A stretch of 64,000 bases of DNA from Bradyrhizobium sp. CCGB01 (GTDB taxonomy: Bacteria; Pseudomonadota; Alphaproteobacteria; Rhizobiales; Xanthobacteraceae). The stretch lies in the NCBI RefSeq assembly GCF_024199795.1, contig NZ_JANADK010000001.1:4526001-4590000 (forward strand). The letters are read 5' to 3'. Numbering within the stretch: the stretch's first letter is position 1; each line of letters opens with the position of its first letter. The notes under the pieces were generated by a model. That model was not told the origin of the DNA. It searched no databases and worked only from the letters and a program-made list of their open reading frames with translations. Both the position numbers and the translations under genes were made by a program. Below, piece by piece: positions 16,155 to 26,751 of this stretch.

Positions 16155-16229
16155 CGCATGATCCGGAAAAGTGTGCAGCGGCTTTCCTTCGCGACAAACG
16201 CGGAACGCGTTTGCGCGGAGATCATGCGC
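16154..16229. repeat. palindromic repeat between DUF47 gene and pit (GCGCATGATC type)
   Basis: Begins GCGCATGATC (16154-16163) and ends GATCATGCGC (16220-16229), a perfect 10-base inverted repeat enclosing CGGAAAAGTGTGCAGCGGCT. I recognise it as a palindrome family common in Bradyrhizobium/Rhodopseudomonas genomes (memory, not searched). It overlaps the last base of the DUF47 stop codon and fills most of the gap before pit. Confidence 0.75.
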
Positions 16230-16253
16230 CGACTTTAAGGCGGGGGCCGCGCT

Positions 16254-17258
16254 GTGGATGCTGCGTTGGGTCTTCCCGTCCTGGTCGGACTGATCGCCGT
16301 CGCGCTGCTGTTCGACTTCCTGAACGGCCTGCACGACGCCGCCAATTCGATCGCGACCATCGTTTCGACCCGCGTGCTGCGGCCGCAATTCGCGGTATTC
16401 TGGGCCGCGTTCTTCAATTTCATCGCCTTCATGGTGTTCGGGCTGCACGTCGCCCAGACCATCGGCACCGGTATCATCGACCCCGCGGTCGTCGATGCCC
16501 AGGTGATCTTCGCGGCGCTCGTCGGCGCGATCGTCTGGAACCTCGTGACCTGGGGGCTCGGCATCCCGTCCTCCTCGTCGCACGCGCTGATCGGTGGGCT
16601 TGTCGGCGGCGGCATGGCCAAGGCGGGCATCTCGGCGGCGGTATGGAGCGGCCTGTCCAAGGCGGTGCTGGCGATCGTGCTGTCGCCGCTGGTCGGCTTC
16701 CTGTTGGCCATGATGCTGGTGGCGATCGTGTCCTGGCTCTCGGTGCGCTCGACGCCGTTCGCGGTCGACCGCGCCTTCCGCATCCTGCAATTCGCCTCCG
16801 CCTCGCTCTATTCGCTGGGACATGGCGGCAACGACGCGCAGAAGACGATGGGCATCATCGCCGTGCTGCTCTATTCGCAGGGCCATCTCGGCGGGGAATT
16901 CTCGGTGCCGTTCTGGGTGGTGCTGTCGTGCCAGGCCGCGATGGCGCTGGGCACGCTGATGGGCGGCTGGCGCATCGTCCGCACCATGGGCCTGCGCATC
17001 ACGAAACTGACGCCGATGCAGGGGTTCTGTGCCGAGACCGGCGGCGCCGCGACGCTGTTCATGGCGACCTTCCTCGGCGTTCCCGTCTCGACCACGCATA
17101 CGATCACCGGCGCGATCGTCGGCGTCGGCGCGGCCCGCCGCGTCTCCGCGGTGCGCTGGAACGTCGCAAGCTCGATCGTCTACGCCTGGGTGATCACCAT
17201 CCCGGCCTCGGCCATCGTCGCGGCACTGACCTGGTGGGCGGTCCAGATCTTCAAGTAA
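16254..17258 (+). CDS. pit: low-affinity inorganic phosphate transporter Pit
   Basis: Pit-family (PiT) inner-membrane phosphate permease of 334 residues, the short form usual in alphaproteobacteria, with about nine to ten helices. The duplicated signature is seen as [20 protein letters not shown] (about residues 22-41) and [20 protein letters not shown] (about 186-205), plus [18 protein letters not shown] and [17 protein letters not shown]. It imports metal-phosphate with protons. Translation starts at a GTG. It forms an operon with the DUF47 gene upstream. Its stop overlaps the convergent gdx gene by 8 bases. Confidence 0.93.
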   Translation: MDAALGLPVLVGLIAVALLFDFLNGLHDAANSIATIVSTRVLRPQFAVFWAAFFNFIAFMVFGLHVAQTIGTGIIDPAVVDAQVIFAALVGAIVWNLVTWGLGIPSSSSHALIGGLVGGGMAKAGISAAVWSGLSKAVLAIVLSPLVGFLLAMMLVAIVSWLSVRSTPFAVDRAFRILQFASASLYSLGHGGNDAQKTMGIIAVLLYSQGHLGGEFSVPFWVVLSCQAAMALGTLMGGWRIVRTMGLRITKLTPMQGFCAETGGAATLFMATFLGVPVSTTHTITGAIVGVGAARRVSAVRWNVASSIVYAWVITIPASAIVAALTWWAVQIFK

Positions 17259-17565
17259 CCAGCTTCAGCCCGATGATGCCGGCGACGATCAACCCGATGC
17301 TGGCGAGGCGGAGTGCGGTGGCGGGCTCGCCGAACAGGACAATGCCCAGCGCCGCGGTGCCGACCGCGCCGATACCGGTCCAGACCGCATAGGCGGTTCC
17401 AATGGGCAGCGATTTGAGGGCGAGGCCGAGCAGGAGCACGCTACCGGCCATTGCCGCGAGCGTAAGGACGGACGGAACGAGCCTGGAAAAGCCTTCGGTG
17501 TATTTGAGCCCGATCGCCCAGCCGACTTCCAGGAGGCCAGCGACGAACAGGATGCTCCAGGCCAT
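17251..17565 (-). CDS. sugE: SMR-family guanidinium exporter Gdx (SugE)
   Basis: Small multidrug resistance family protein of 104 residues with four helices. It is very close to E. coli SugE/Gdx: [20 protein letters not shown] holds the essential Glu near residue 13 and the Gdx-type WAIGLKYT sequence, and [19 protein letters not shown] follows. Gdx proteins export guanidinium in exchange for protons as antiparallel dimers. The ATG at 17565 follows GGAGGG. The assignment as Gdx rather than Qac type is strongly backed by the guanidine-II riboswitch just upstream. Confidence 0.93.
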   Translation of the reverse strand: MAWSILFVAGLLEVGWAIGLKYTEGFSRLVPSVLTLAAMAGSVLLLGLALKSLPIGTAYAVWTGIGAVGTAALGIVLFGEPATALRLASIGLIVAGIIGLKLVT

Positions 17566-17637
17566 GACGACCCTCCATTCAAGGCAGGGTCGTCCCCGCG
17601 GCTGATGTGCTGATGAGCAGGAAGGCCGTCCTCCCCG
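17566..17637 (-). promoter_or_regulatory. guanidine-II (mini-ykkC) riboswitch controlling gdx
   Basis: Two tetraloop hairpins on the minus strand ahead of gdx. P1 (17618-17637) is CGGGGAGG-ACGG-CCTTCCTG, an 8-bp stem with ACGG loop; P2 (17584-17599) is GCGGGG-ACGA-CCCTGC, a 6-bp stem with ACGA loop; an 18-base linker joins them. ACGR loops on two short GC stems define the class. GACGACCC in P2 is the exact complement of GGGTCGTC (17566-17573), which overlaps the GGAGGG ribosome-binding site, giving a ligand-free state that hides the site and a bound state that frees it. The switch mechanism is inferred from complementarity. Confidence 0.9.
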
Positions 17638-17722
17638 GGAACGATATGGGGCTGGCCGAAGGGCTCCGCAATCACCAAATGAGGCTTGATCAGGCCCATT
17701 TTCCCTGCCAAACGCTCCCGCC

Positions 17723-19342
<1,620 letters not shown>

Positions 19343-19387
19343 GGCGGGATCGCTGGTAGCCACGTTCTTGGCAGCCACACCTTCCGC

Positions 19388-19493
19388 TGTCATACCCCGG
19401 CTTGACCGGGGCATCCAGTACACCGCGGCCTCTCGATTCAACAACGACTGTCTCTGGAATACTGGGTCGCCCGGTCGAGCCGGGCGACGACAC
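19388..19493. repeat. intergenic palindromic repeat with two hairpins
   Basis: Begins CTGTCATACCCCGGCTTGAC. First hairpin CCCCGG-CTTGA-CCGGGG (19395-19411); second TCGCCCGG-TCGAG-CCGGGCGA (19467-19487), with CATCCAGTA and CTGGAATACTGGG between them. The pair of stem-loops with TCCAGTA/TACTGGG arms is a repeat type I associate with Bradyrhizobium. It sits between prfC and a secreted protein gene. Confidence 0.75.
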
Positions 19494-19584
19494 CGTGGTT
19501 GAACGCGAGCATGTGAACGCCGCCGGGCTTGACGCGTTCATGGACAATGCCACGTTTGTCCATGTGGCATTGCGAGTTCGCATC

Positions 19585-20163
19585 ATGTGGCGCGGCATCC
19601 TCGTCTTTCTCTTGCTGGCAATATCGACGATCGCCGCCGACGCGCAGCGCCGCCAGATCAATCCGATCCCGTTTTCGCACGAGCCCTGCAGCGTGCTCGA
19701 CGGCCGGCCCTGCACGCCGTACTATTGCAGCCCGCTCGAGCCCGGTCCCTGCATTCCCGAGATCGACTATCCCTACGGGGAGAACCTCCAGCTCACGATT
19801 CAGACCGTGCCGGCCGAGGCCGATCGCGCCAAGTATCAGAAGCCCGATCACGATCTGGATACGATCGGCGATCTCTTCGCCGAGCTGCGCACCTGCTGGT
19901 CGCCGCCGTCGGATCATGCGCGCGCGGGCATGCAGATGGCGGTGCGTTTCAGCTTCAACAAGGCGGGCGGCCTGATCGGTCCGCCGCGCCTGACTTATGC
20001 GACCGCGGGCGTTCCCGCCGATACGAGAACCACCTACCTCAACGCGATCAATTCATCGTTGAATGCCTGCCTGCCGCTGAAATTCACCAGCGGCCTAGGT
20101 GGTGCTCTGGCCGGACGGCCGATCGCGATCCGCTATGTCGACAATCGCGAGCTCGGCAAGTAG
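19585..20163 (+). CDS. secreted protein, hypothetical, with TonB/TolA C-terminal-like end
   Basis: Predicted exported protein of 192 residues. MWRGILVFLLLAISTIAADAQ (1-21) is a signal peptide with an Ala-x-Ala-type cut. Cysteines cluster at EPCSVLDGRPCTPYYCSPLE and PGPCIPE. The C-terminal 75 residues (MQMAVRFSFNKAGGLIGPP onward, then LNAINSSLNACLPLKF) resemble the fold of TonB/TolA C-terminal domains found in many alphaproteobacterial periplasmic proteins. ATG at 19585 was chosen because it opens the signal peptide. Function unknown. Confidence 0.72.
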   Translation: MWRGILVFLLLAISTIAADAQRRQINPIPFSHEPCSVLDGRPCTPYYCSPLEPGPCIPEIDYPYGENLQLTIQTVPAEADRAKYQKPDHDLDTIGDLFAELRTCWSPPSDHARAGMQMAVRFSFNKAGGLIGPPRLTYATAGVPADTRTTYLNAINSSLNACLPLKFTSGLGGALAGRPIAIRYVDNRELGK

Positions 20164-20232
20164 CGCATCAGTTGCGACCGGCTACCAATCGATGATACCT
20201 CAGAGGCGGGGGCTGCTTGTGGGGAGGATGTC

Positions 20233-20817
20233 GTGGGTCTGCTGGTCATGATCCTGGGGCTGGTGCTGTTTTTCGCGGCCCATGTTTTTACGACGAAACG
20301 CGAGGCGCGCGCGCAGGCGATCGCGAAGCTGGGCGAGGGGACCTACAAGATCCTCTATTCGGTGGTCTCGCTTGCGGGACTTGCACTGATCATCTGGGGC
20401 TTTTCCCATTATCGCAGCTCCGGCTGGATCGACGTCTGGTATCCGCCGAAGGCGATGAAGCACATCACGCTGGCGCTGATGCTGCCCGCGGTCATCCTGG
20501 TGGTCGCCTCATATCTGCGCGGCCGGATCTACGCGACGCTGAAGCATCCGATGCTGGCCGGCATCAAGCTGTGGGCGGCTGCGCATCTGCTCGCCAATGG
20601 CGACCTCGGCTCCATCATCCTATTCGGCTCGTTCCTGGGCTGGGCGGTGTATGACCGCATTACGCTGAAGCATCGCACCGATGGCGGCGGCCCGCCGATT
20701 CCGGTGGGCGGCGTCACCAACGATCTGATTGCGGTGGCTGTCGGCGTTGTCGCTTATCTGGCGCTCGCCTTTGCATTCCATCCGGTCGTGATCGGCGTTC
20801 CCGTCATGGGCACCTAG
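20233..20817 (+). CDS. NnrU family membrane protein
   Basis: Inner-membrane protein of 194 residues with about five helices, matching NnrU: GLLVMILGLVLFFAAHVFTT at the N-terminus, then GEGTYKILYSVVSLAGLALIIWGF and HPMLAGIKLWAAAHLLANGDL (about 97-117). NnrU was named for its link to nitrite/nitric-oxide reductase genes and is related to the NnrU/isoprenoid-methyltransferase-like membrane fold. No denitrification genes are nearby here. GTG start at 20233. Confidence 0.88.
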   Translation: MGLLVMILGLVLFFAAHVFTTKREARAQAIAKLGEGTYKILYSVVSLAGLALIIWGFSHYRSSGWIDVWYPPKAMKHITLALMLPAVILVVASYLRGRIYATLKHPMLAGIKLWAAAHLLANGDLGSIILFGSFLGWAVYDRITLKHRTDGGGPPIPVGGVTNDLIAVAVGVVAYLALAFAFHPVVIGVPVMGT

Positions 20818-20889
20818 CCGGTCAGCACAAGACGGAACCTGGATGCCCATGGGCGGAAGGTAGCAAGAGCAACAAGCCGAGGCATTCCG

Positions 20890-22482
20890 ATGGACTGGTC
20901 GCAATCACAGATCCCGCCGATGCGGCTCGAGGCGCGCTTTGGCGATCGGGTGGTGCCGGCGTTTTGCGACCGGCCGGAGAACCTGTGGGCGATGATCGCG
21001 GACGCTTGCGCCCGCAATGCCGAGGGCGAAGCGCTGATCTCGGGCAATGTGCGGCTGAGCTGGCGGCAGGCCGTCGAGCAGGCTGCACGGATCGCAGCCG
21101 GTTTTCGCAAGCTCGGCCTACAGCGCGGCGACCGCGTGGCGATCCTGCTCGGCAACCGCATCGAATTTCCGCTGCTGCTGTTTGCCGCCGCGCATGAGGG
21201 GCTGGTGACGGTGCTGCTCGGCACGCGCCAGCAGAAGCCGGAGATCGCCTATGTCCTCACCGATTGCGGCGCCAGGATCCTGATCCACGAAGCGGCGCTC
21301 GCCGAGCGGCTGCCCGATGCGCCGGACGTGCCCGATGTGATCCACCGTATCGCGATCGACAGCGATCCGGCGCTGTCGCGTTTCGCCGTGCTTGCCGACA
21401 ATCCACCGGCACCCGCGCCGGTCGAGGTCGGCGAGGAGGACACGGCGATGATCCTCTACACCTCGGGCACGACGGGCAAGCCGAAGGGCGCCATGCTGGC
21501 CCATTGCAACATCGTCCATTCCTCGATGGTGTTCGTCTCCTGCCTGCAATTGACGGACGTGGACCGCTCGATCGCCGCGGTGCCGCTCGGTCACGTCACC
21601 GGCGTCGTCGCCAACATCACGACCATGATCCGCTGCGGCGGCGCGCTGATCATCATGCCGGAGTTCAAGGCCGCGGATTATCTCAAGCTCGCTGCGCGCG
21701 AGCGCGTGACCTACACGGTGATGGTGCCGGCGATGTACAATCTCTGCCTGCTCCAGCCCGATTTCGACAGCTACGACCTGTCGAGCTGGCGCATCGGTGG
21801 CTTCGGCGGCGCGCCGATGCCGGTCGCCACGATCGAAAAGCTCAAGGCGACGATTCCCGGCCTGAACCTCGCGAATTGCTACGGCTCGACCGAGACGACA
21901 TCGCCCTCGACGATCATGCCGGGCGAATTGACGGCGAGCCATATCGACAGCGTCGGCTTGCCGTGTCCCGGTGCGCGCATCGTCGCGATGGGAGCGGATG
22001 GGCGCGAATTGCCCCATGGCGAGATCGGCGAGCTCTGGATCCAGAGCGGCTCCGTCATCAAGGGCTACTGGAACAACCCGAAGGCCACCGCCGAAAGTTT
22101 CACTGGCGGCTTCTGGCATTCCGGCGATCTCGGCTCGGTCGATGCGGAGGGGTTCGTCCGCGTGTTCGACCGGCAGAAGGACATGATCAATCGCGGCGGC
22201 CTGAAGATCTATTCGGCCGAGGTCGAGTCCGTGCTGGCCGGCCACCCCGCGGTGGTCGAGAGCGCGATCATCGCCAAGGCATGCCCGGTGCTGGGCGAGC
22301 GCGTCCACGCCGTGGTGGTGACGCGCGGGCCGGTCACCGACGCGGCCCTGCGGGCCTGGTGCGCTGAGCGGCTGTCCGACTACAAGGTCCCCGAGACCAT
22401 GGCGATCACCGCCGAGCCGCTGCCGCGCAATGCCAATGGCAAGGTGTTGAAGCGGCAGCTGCGGGAGCTGCTGGGAGCCTGA
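20890..22482 (+). CDS. AMP-binding acyl-CoA synthetase
   Basis: Class I adenylate-forming enzyme of 530 residues that activates a carboxylic acid to its CoA thioester with ATP. The P-loop-like motif is ILYTSGTTGKPKGAMLAH (about residues 188-205); then NCYGSTETTSPS (A5), GELWIQSGSVIKGYWNNP, FWHSGDLG (A7) and RVFDRQKDMINRGGLKI (A8), ending with the catalytic lysine region PRNANGKVLKRQL near residue 520. The substrate is not readable; medium or long-chain fatty acid or an aromatic acid are both possible. No operon partner is seen. Confidence 0.92.
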   Translation: MDWSQSQIPPMRLEARFGDRVVPAFCDRPENLWAMIADACARNAEGEALISGNVRLSWRQAVEQAARIAAGFRKLGLQRGDRVAILLGNRIEFPLLLFAAAHEGLVTVLLGTRQQKPEIAYVLTDCGARILIHEAALAERLPDAPDVPDVIHRIAIDSDPALSRFAVLADNPPAPAPVEVGEEDTAMILYTSGTTGKPKGAMLAHCNIVHSSMVFVSCLQLTDVDRSIAAVPLGHVTGVVANITTMIRCGGALIIMPEFKAADYLKLAARERVTYTVMVPAMYNLCLLQPDFDSYDLSSWRIGGFGGAPMPVATIEKLKATIPGLNLANCYGSTETTSPSTIMPGELTASHIDSVGLPCPGARIVAMGADGRELPHGEIGELWIQSGSVIKGYWNNPKATAESFTGGFWHSGDLGSVDAEGFVRVFDRQKDMINRGGLKIYSAEVESVLAGHPAVVESAIIAKACPVLGERVHAVVVTRGPVTDAALRAWCAERLSDYKVPETMAITAEPLPRNANGKVLKRQLRELLGA

Positions 22483-22647
22483 GCCGGTAGGCGGTCACCG
22501 GGCTGTCCCGGGTGGTTAACGCCTTGATCGGGCTCGCTTTGCCTTGCCACCGCCATATCGTTAGGGTACCTCGCCGCCACGCGGGGACGGGATTCCTGAC
22601 GCGAACGCTCTGGCGCGCGCACCCGGACGGGCATGGGATTAGCATAA

Positions 22648-23301
22648 GTGTCTGAATTATTTGACGAAGTCGACGAGGAAGTACGTCGCGAACAGCTCAA
22701 GAAGCTGTGGGAGAAGTATTCGATTGTCTTCATCGCCCTGATGGTGCTGATCGTGGCCGCCGTGGGCGGCTGGCGCGGCTACCAGTATCTGGAGGGCAAG
22801 AAGGCCGCCGAGGCCGGCGCTGCCTTCGAGAAGGCCGCTGAGCTGTCCGACCAGGACAAGCACGCCGAGGCCGAGGCCGCCTTCACCGAGCTCGCCGCCA
22901 AGGCTCCCTCGGGTTATCGCACCCTGGCGCGGCTGCGCGCTGCGGCCGAGGCCGGGCCCCGCGATCCCAAGGCTGCCGCCAAGATGTTTGACGATATCGC
23001 CGCTGATCGCAGCGTCGGCGGCGAGTGGCAGGACCTGGCGAAGATTCGTGCCGCCGGCTTGCTGGTCGACAGCGCGTCCTATGCCGACATGCAGCAGCGG
23101 CTGGAGTCCTCCGCCGCCCCCAAATCCACGTTCCGCCACAGCGCCCGCGAGTTGCTGGCGCTGTCGGCTTGGCGCAACAACGACATGACCGCGGCCCGCA
23201 AATGGCTCGATGCGATCGCCGAGGACGGCGAAACGCCGCCGGGCCTGCGCTCGCGCGCCGAGGCGCTCCAGGCTCTGTTGCCGCCCGTCGCCAAAAGCTG
23301 A
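22648..23301 (+). CDS. YfgM-like tetratricopeptide membrane protein
   Basis: A 217-residue protein with a short cytoplasmic N-terminus (SELFDEVDEEVRREQLKKLW), one membrane helix (about residues 27-45, YSIVFIALMVLIVAAVGGW) and a periplasmic helical repeat region: the TPR_21/YfgM type. In E. coli YfgM works with the SecYEG-PpiD periplasmic chaperone site. It precedes a lipoprotein gene and der, which mirrors the yfgM-bamB-der order of other proteobacteria. GTG start at 22648 directly before the SELFDE sequence. Confidence 0.85.
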   Translation: MSELFDEVDEEVRREQLKKLWEKYSIVFIALMVLIVAAVGGWRGYQYLEGKKAAEAGAAFEKAAELSDQDKHAEAEAAFTELAAKAPSGYRTLARLRAAAEAGPRDPKAAAKMFDDIAADRSVGGEWQDLAKIRAAGLLVDSASYADMQQRLESSAAPKSTFRHSARELLALSAWRNNDMTAARKWLDAIAEDGETPPGLRSRAEALQALLPPVAKS

Positions 23302-23330
23302 CGGCTCTCTGACTCGAACGAGACACCAAG

Positions 23331-23873
23331 ATGCGCCGCACGCCACGCTTGATCGCAGCCGCCGTCCTGATCGCCTTCACGGGCGTCCTGGGCGGCTGCT
23401 CCAGCTTCGATCCAAGCGATATGCTCGACTTCCTCGACACCAAGAAGAAGCTGCCGGGTGACCGCAAGCCGGTCTTCCCGGGAGGCGTACCGGGCCTCGA
23501 GCAGGGCGTGCCGCGCGAGATGTACAAGGGCACGGCACAGCAGCAGCCGGATCCGAACGCGCCTGCCGTCGCGGCTCTGCCCACGGAGCCGCCGCCCGAG
23601 GCCAAGCCGGCCAAGGGCGCCAAGAAGAACACCAGGCAGCCGTCCGCGGCCGCGCCGGCCGAGGCGCCTGCCGGTGAGGTCGATGGTGAGGCCCAGCCGG
23701 AGGCCGCGCCGCCCACAGCCGCTCCGGCGCCCAAGCAGAAGATCGTCCGCAGGCGCACCACCGCGCCGCCGCCGGATCAACCCGTCCAGCAGACGCAACC
23801 GACCCAGACCACGCAGCAGCAGTCGCAGGGCGCTTTCCCGGCGCCGATGCCGAGCGGCAGCTTCTCGCGCTAA
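23331..23873 (+). CDS. proline/alanine/glutamine-rich lipoprotein at the bamB position
   Basis: A 180-residue lipoprotein. The signal ends in a lipobox, VLGGC-SS, with Cys near residue 23; then comes FDPSDMLDFLDTKKKLPGDR and KPVFPGGVPGLEQGVPREMY, and beyond residue 70 only low-complexity Pro/Ala/Gln/Lys sequence. It lies between the YfgM-like gene and der, where most proteobacteria have bamB, but it has none of the eight beta-propeller repeats of BamB. It may be a shortened BamB or a replacement; I cannot decide from sequence alone. Confidence 0.75.
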   Translation: MRRTPRLIAAAVLIAFTGVLGGCSSFDPSDMLDFLDTKKKLPGDRKPVFPGGVPGLEQGVPREMYKGTAQQQPDPNAPAVAALPTEPPPEAKPAKGAKKNTRQPSAAAPAEAPAGEVDGEAQPEAAPPTAAPAPKQKIVRRRTTAPPPDQPVQQTQPTQTTQQQSQGAFPAPMPSGSFSR

Positions 23874-23922
23874 TTGTTTCATTGCATTGACAGGCGCAGC
23901 TCTCGCAGCGCACGAATGACCG

Positions 23923-25311
23923 ATGTCCTTCACGATTGCCATCATCGGCCGACCCAATGTCGGCAAGTCGACGCTGTTCAACCGCCTGGTTGGGCAGAAG
24001 CTGGCGCTCGTCGATGACCTGCCGGGCGTCACCCGCGACCGCCGCGAGGGTGATGCCAGGCTCGGCGATCTCGAATTCACCATCATCGACACAGCCGGTC
24101 TCGACGAGGGCGCCAAGGGCTCCCTGACCGCGCGCATGCAGGAGCAGACCGAGGCCGCGATCGCTCAAGCGGACGCGCTGTTCTTCGTCATCGATGCCCG
24201 CATCGGACTGACGCCCACCGATCGCGCCTTCGCCGATTTCGCCCGCAAGGCCAACAAGCCGGTGCTGCTGGTCGCCAACAAGAGCGAAGGCAAGCATGGC
24301 GATGCCGGCGCGATGGAGTCGTTTGCGCTCGGCCTCGGCGATCCCATCCAGATCTCGGCCGAGCACGGCGAGGGCATGGGCGAGCTCTATGATGCCCTTA
24401 GAGAGTTGATGCCGGAGCCCGTCGACGAAGACGAGAACGAGGACGAGGACGACGCGCCGCTCTCCGAGGAGGAGGCTGCGACGCGTCCGATCCGGGTCGC
24501 CATCGTCGGCCGGCCCAATGCCGGCAAGTCGACGCTGATCAACCATCTGCTCGGCGAGGAGCGCCTGCTGACGAGCCCGGAGGCCGGCACGACGCGTGAT
24601 TCCATCGCGGTCGAGATCAACTGGAAGGGCCGTGATTTTCGCGTGTTCGACACCGCAGGATTGCGGCGGCGCTCGCGTATCGAGGAGAAGCTCGAAAAGC
24701 TCTCGGTCGCCGATGCGTTGCGCGCGGTTCGCTTTGCCGAGGTCGTCGTGCTGATGATGGACACGCAGAACCGCTTTGAGGAGCAGGATCTGCGCATCGC
24801 CGATCTGATCGAGCGCGAGGGCCGCGCGGTCGTGCTCGCCGTCAACAAATGGGACCTGATGGAGACCAAGGGCGGCGGCGCGATCTCGACTCTGCGCCGC
24901 GACGCCGATCATTGGCTGCCGCAGGTCAAGGGCGTGCCGATCGTCGCCGTTTCCGGCCTGATGGGCGAGGGCATCGACCGCCTGATGCAGGCGATCCAGG
25001 ACGCCTACGCGGTCTGGAACAGGCGCGTGCCGACGTCCGCGCTAAATCGCTGGTTCGAGCAGGCGGTCCAGGCCAATCCGCCGCCCGCGGTGTCCGGCCG
25101 CCGCCTGAAGCTGAACTACATCACGCAGAACAAGGCCCGTCCGCCGAGTTTTGTGCTGTTCTGCTCGCGCGCGGACGCGGTGCCGCAGTCCTATCTGCGC
25201 TACCTGACCAATTCCATGCGCGAGACGTTCGAGCTGCCGGGTACGCCGGTGCGCATCACCTTGCGCGAGAAAGCCAACCCCTTCGCCCACAAGCGCAAGC
25301 GGCCGTCGTGA
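23923..25311 (+). CDS. der: ribosome biogenesis GTPase Der (EngA)
   Basis: Double-GTPase of 462 residues needed for 50S subunit assembly. The first G domain has [14 protein letters not shown] (residues 8-21) and DTAGLDEG; the second has [20 protein letters not shown] (about 194-213), DTAGLRRRS and NKWDLME. A KH-like domain ends the protein with [16 protein letters not shown]. An acidic linker ([14 protein letters not shown]) joins the G domains. Its TGA overlaps the GTG start of the next gene. Confidence 0.96.
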   Translation: MSFTIAIIGRPNVGKSTLFNRLVGQKLALVDDLPGVTRDRREGDARLGDLEFTIIDTAGLDEGAKGSLTARMQEQTEAAIAQADALFFVIDARIGLTPTDRAFADFARKANKPVLLVANKSEGKHGDAGAMESFALGLGDPIQISAEHGEGMGELYDALRELMPEPVDEDENEDEDDAPLSEEEAATRPIRVAIVGRPNAGKSTLINHLLGEERLLTSPEAGTTRDSIAVEINWKGRDFRVFDTAGLRRRSRIEEKLEKLSVADALRAVRFAEVVVLMMDTQNRFEEQDLRIADLIEREGRAVVLAVNKWDLMETKGGGAISTLRRDADHWLPQVKGVPIVAVSGLMGEGIDRLMQAIQDAYAVWNRRVPTSALNRWFEQAVQANPPPAVSGRRLKLNYITQNKARPPSFVLFCSRADAVPQSYLRYLTNSMRETFELPGTPVRITLREKANPFAHKRKRPS

Positions 25312-26564
25312 GCAACGATGCCGGCGAGGCGATGGCGCAGGGCGCAGCGCCGGTCCGGCGCGGTGCGGTCGCCTTCATCTTCGTCACCATCCTGCTCGAC
25401 ATGCTCGCGCTCGGCGTGATCATGCCGATCCTGCCGAAGCTGATCGAGAGCTTCGTCGACAACGACACCGCGCATGCGGCCCGCATCTTCGGCCTGTTCG
25501 GCACCGCATGGGCGCTGATGCAGTTCGTGTTCTCGCCGGTGCTCGGCGCGCTGTCGGATCGCTTCGGACGGCGGCCGGTAGTGCTGCTGTCGAATTTCGG
25601 GCTTGCGGCCGATTATGTGCTGATGGCGCTGGCGCCCTCGCTGGTCTGGCTGTTCGTCGGCCGCGTGATCTCCGGCATCACCTCGGCGAGCATTTCGACA
25701 GCCTTTGCCTATATCGCCGACATCACGCCGCCGGAGCGGCGCGCGGCGGTCTTCGGCAGGATCGGGGCGGCCTTCGGTGCCGGCTTCATCCTCGGCCCCG
25801 CGCTTGGCGGTTTGCTCGGCGATATCGATCCGCGGCTGCCGTTCTGGGCCTCGGCCGCCCTCAGCTTCGCCAATGCGCTCTATGGGCTCTTCGTCCTTCC
25901 GGAATCGCTGGCATCCGACAAACGCGCGCCGTTCCGCTGGGCGAGCGCCAATCCGGTCGGGGCGCTGCACCTGCTGCGGTCCAACGCGGCGCTGGCCGCG
26001 ATGTCCGTCGTCAATTTCATTGCGCAGGTCGCGCATGTCGTGCTGCCGTCGACCTTCGTGCTCTATGCGACCTATCGTTACGGCTGGGATTCCAAGACCG
26101 TCGGACTGACCCTCGCGATGGTCGGCATCTGCGCCATGGTGGTGCAGGGGCTCGCCATCGGTCCGATCGTGCGCGTGCTCGGCGAGCGGAACGCGCTGGT
26201 GCTCGGCCTGTGCTGTGGCGCGATCGGGTTCGTGATCTTCGGCGCTGCGCCGACCGGCCCGCTGTTCTGGATCGGCATTCCCGTGATGTCGCTGTGGGGT
26301 ATCTCGGGTGCCGCCATGCAATCCTTGATGACGCGGCTGGTCGCGCCCGATCAGCAGGGCCAGTTGCAGGGCGCGACCGCGAGCGTGCAGAGCGTGTCGC
26401 AGCTCGTCGGGCCGTTCCTGTTCACGCTGACGTTTTCCTATTTCATCGGCGCCAGCGCGCCTTGGCATCTGCCCGGCGCGCCGTTCCTGCTTGCGGCGGT
26501 CCTGATGGTGGTGTGCGTGGCGATCGCGATGCGGACGCTGGCGACCACGAAGACGGTCTCGTAG
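25308..26564 (+). CDS. MFS transporter, TCR/Tet family
   Basis: Twelve-helix major facilitator of 418 residues, closest in wording to tetracycline-type antiporters. Motif A is [16 protein letters not shown] (about residues 77-92), and motif C is in [21 protein letters not shown]. It starts at a GTG inside the der stop (GTGA overlap), so it is translationally coupled to der; the opening [11 protein letters not shown] is cytoplasmic. TetA-like proteins in soil bacteria often move other drugs or sugars, so drug resistance is not implied. Confidence 0.9.
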   Translation: MSNDAGEAMAQGAAPVRRGAVAFIFVTILLDMLALGVIMPILPKLIESFVDNDTAHAARIFGLFGTAWALMQFVFSPVLGALSDRFGRRPVVLLSNFGLAADYVLMALAPSLVWLFVGRVISGITSASISTAFAYIADITPPERRAAVFGRIGAAFGAGFILGPALGGLLGDIDPRLPFWASAALSFANALYGLFVLPESLASDKRAPFRWASANPVGALHLLRSNAALAAMSVVNFIAQVAHVVLPSTFVLYATYRYGWDSKTVGLTLAMVGICAMVVQGLAIGPIVRVLGERNALVLGLCCGAIGFVIFGAAPTGPLFWIGIPVMSLWGISGAAMQSLMTRLVAPDQQGQLQGATASVQSVSQLVGPFLFTLTFSYFIGASAPWHLPGAPFLLAAVLMVVCVAIAMRTLATTKTVS

Positions 26565-26572
26565 CAAGAGCC

Positions 26573-26682
26573 GTAGGGCGGATTAGCGAAGCGTAATCCG
26601 CCATCTTGCCCAACGCCGGAGAAGAGGTGGGTTACGCCAGCGAACTGCGCTTCGCGCAGTCGCAGGGCTAACCCACCCTACG
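26573..26682. repeat. GTAGGGCGGATTAGCG-type repeat, copy 1
   Basis: A 110-bp element bounded by inverted ends GTAGGG and CCCTAC. It reads GTAGGGCGGATTAGCGAAGC at the left and GGCTAACCCACCC near the right end, with TTACGCCAGCGA and GCGCTTCGCGCAG inside. A second copy lies at 45337-45447 with the same order of blocks. It follows the MFS gene and precedes the terminator of the LivK-type gene. Confidence 0.85.
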
Positions 26683-26695
26683 AACTGAAACGCAA

Positions 26696-26718
26696 ATGCC
26701 CGGGTCTTGCCCGGGCAT
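26696..26718. terminator. terminator after the orphan LivK-type gene
   Basis: ATGCCCGGG-TCTTG-CCCGGGCAT, a perfect 9-bp stem. On the minus strand it lies 34 bases past the stop of the LivK-type gene and is followed by TTGCGTTTC, a short T-rich tract. It can also end transcription coming from the MFS side. Confidence 0.75.
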
Positions 26719-26751
26719 CACGTCGTGGAGGTGTGCGTGACCGCTACGCGG

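Noticed and set aside
15378..17099. Long open frame opposite the DUF47 and pit genes
   Set aside because: It is a high-GC antisense shadow; its product has no hydrophobic or domain pattern, and the pit and DUF47 genes on the other strand carry clear family motifs.
25200..26567. Long antisense frame opposite the MFS gene
   Set aside because: Arg/His-rich shadow sequence with no family support; the MFS gene on the plus strand explains the region.
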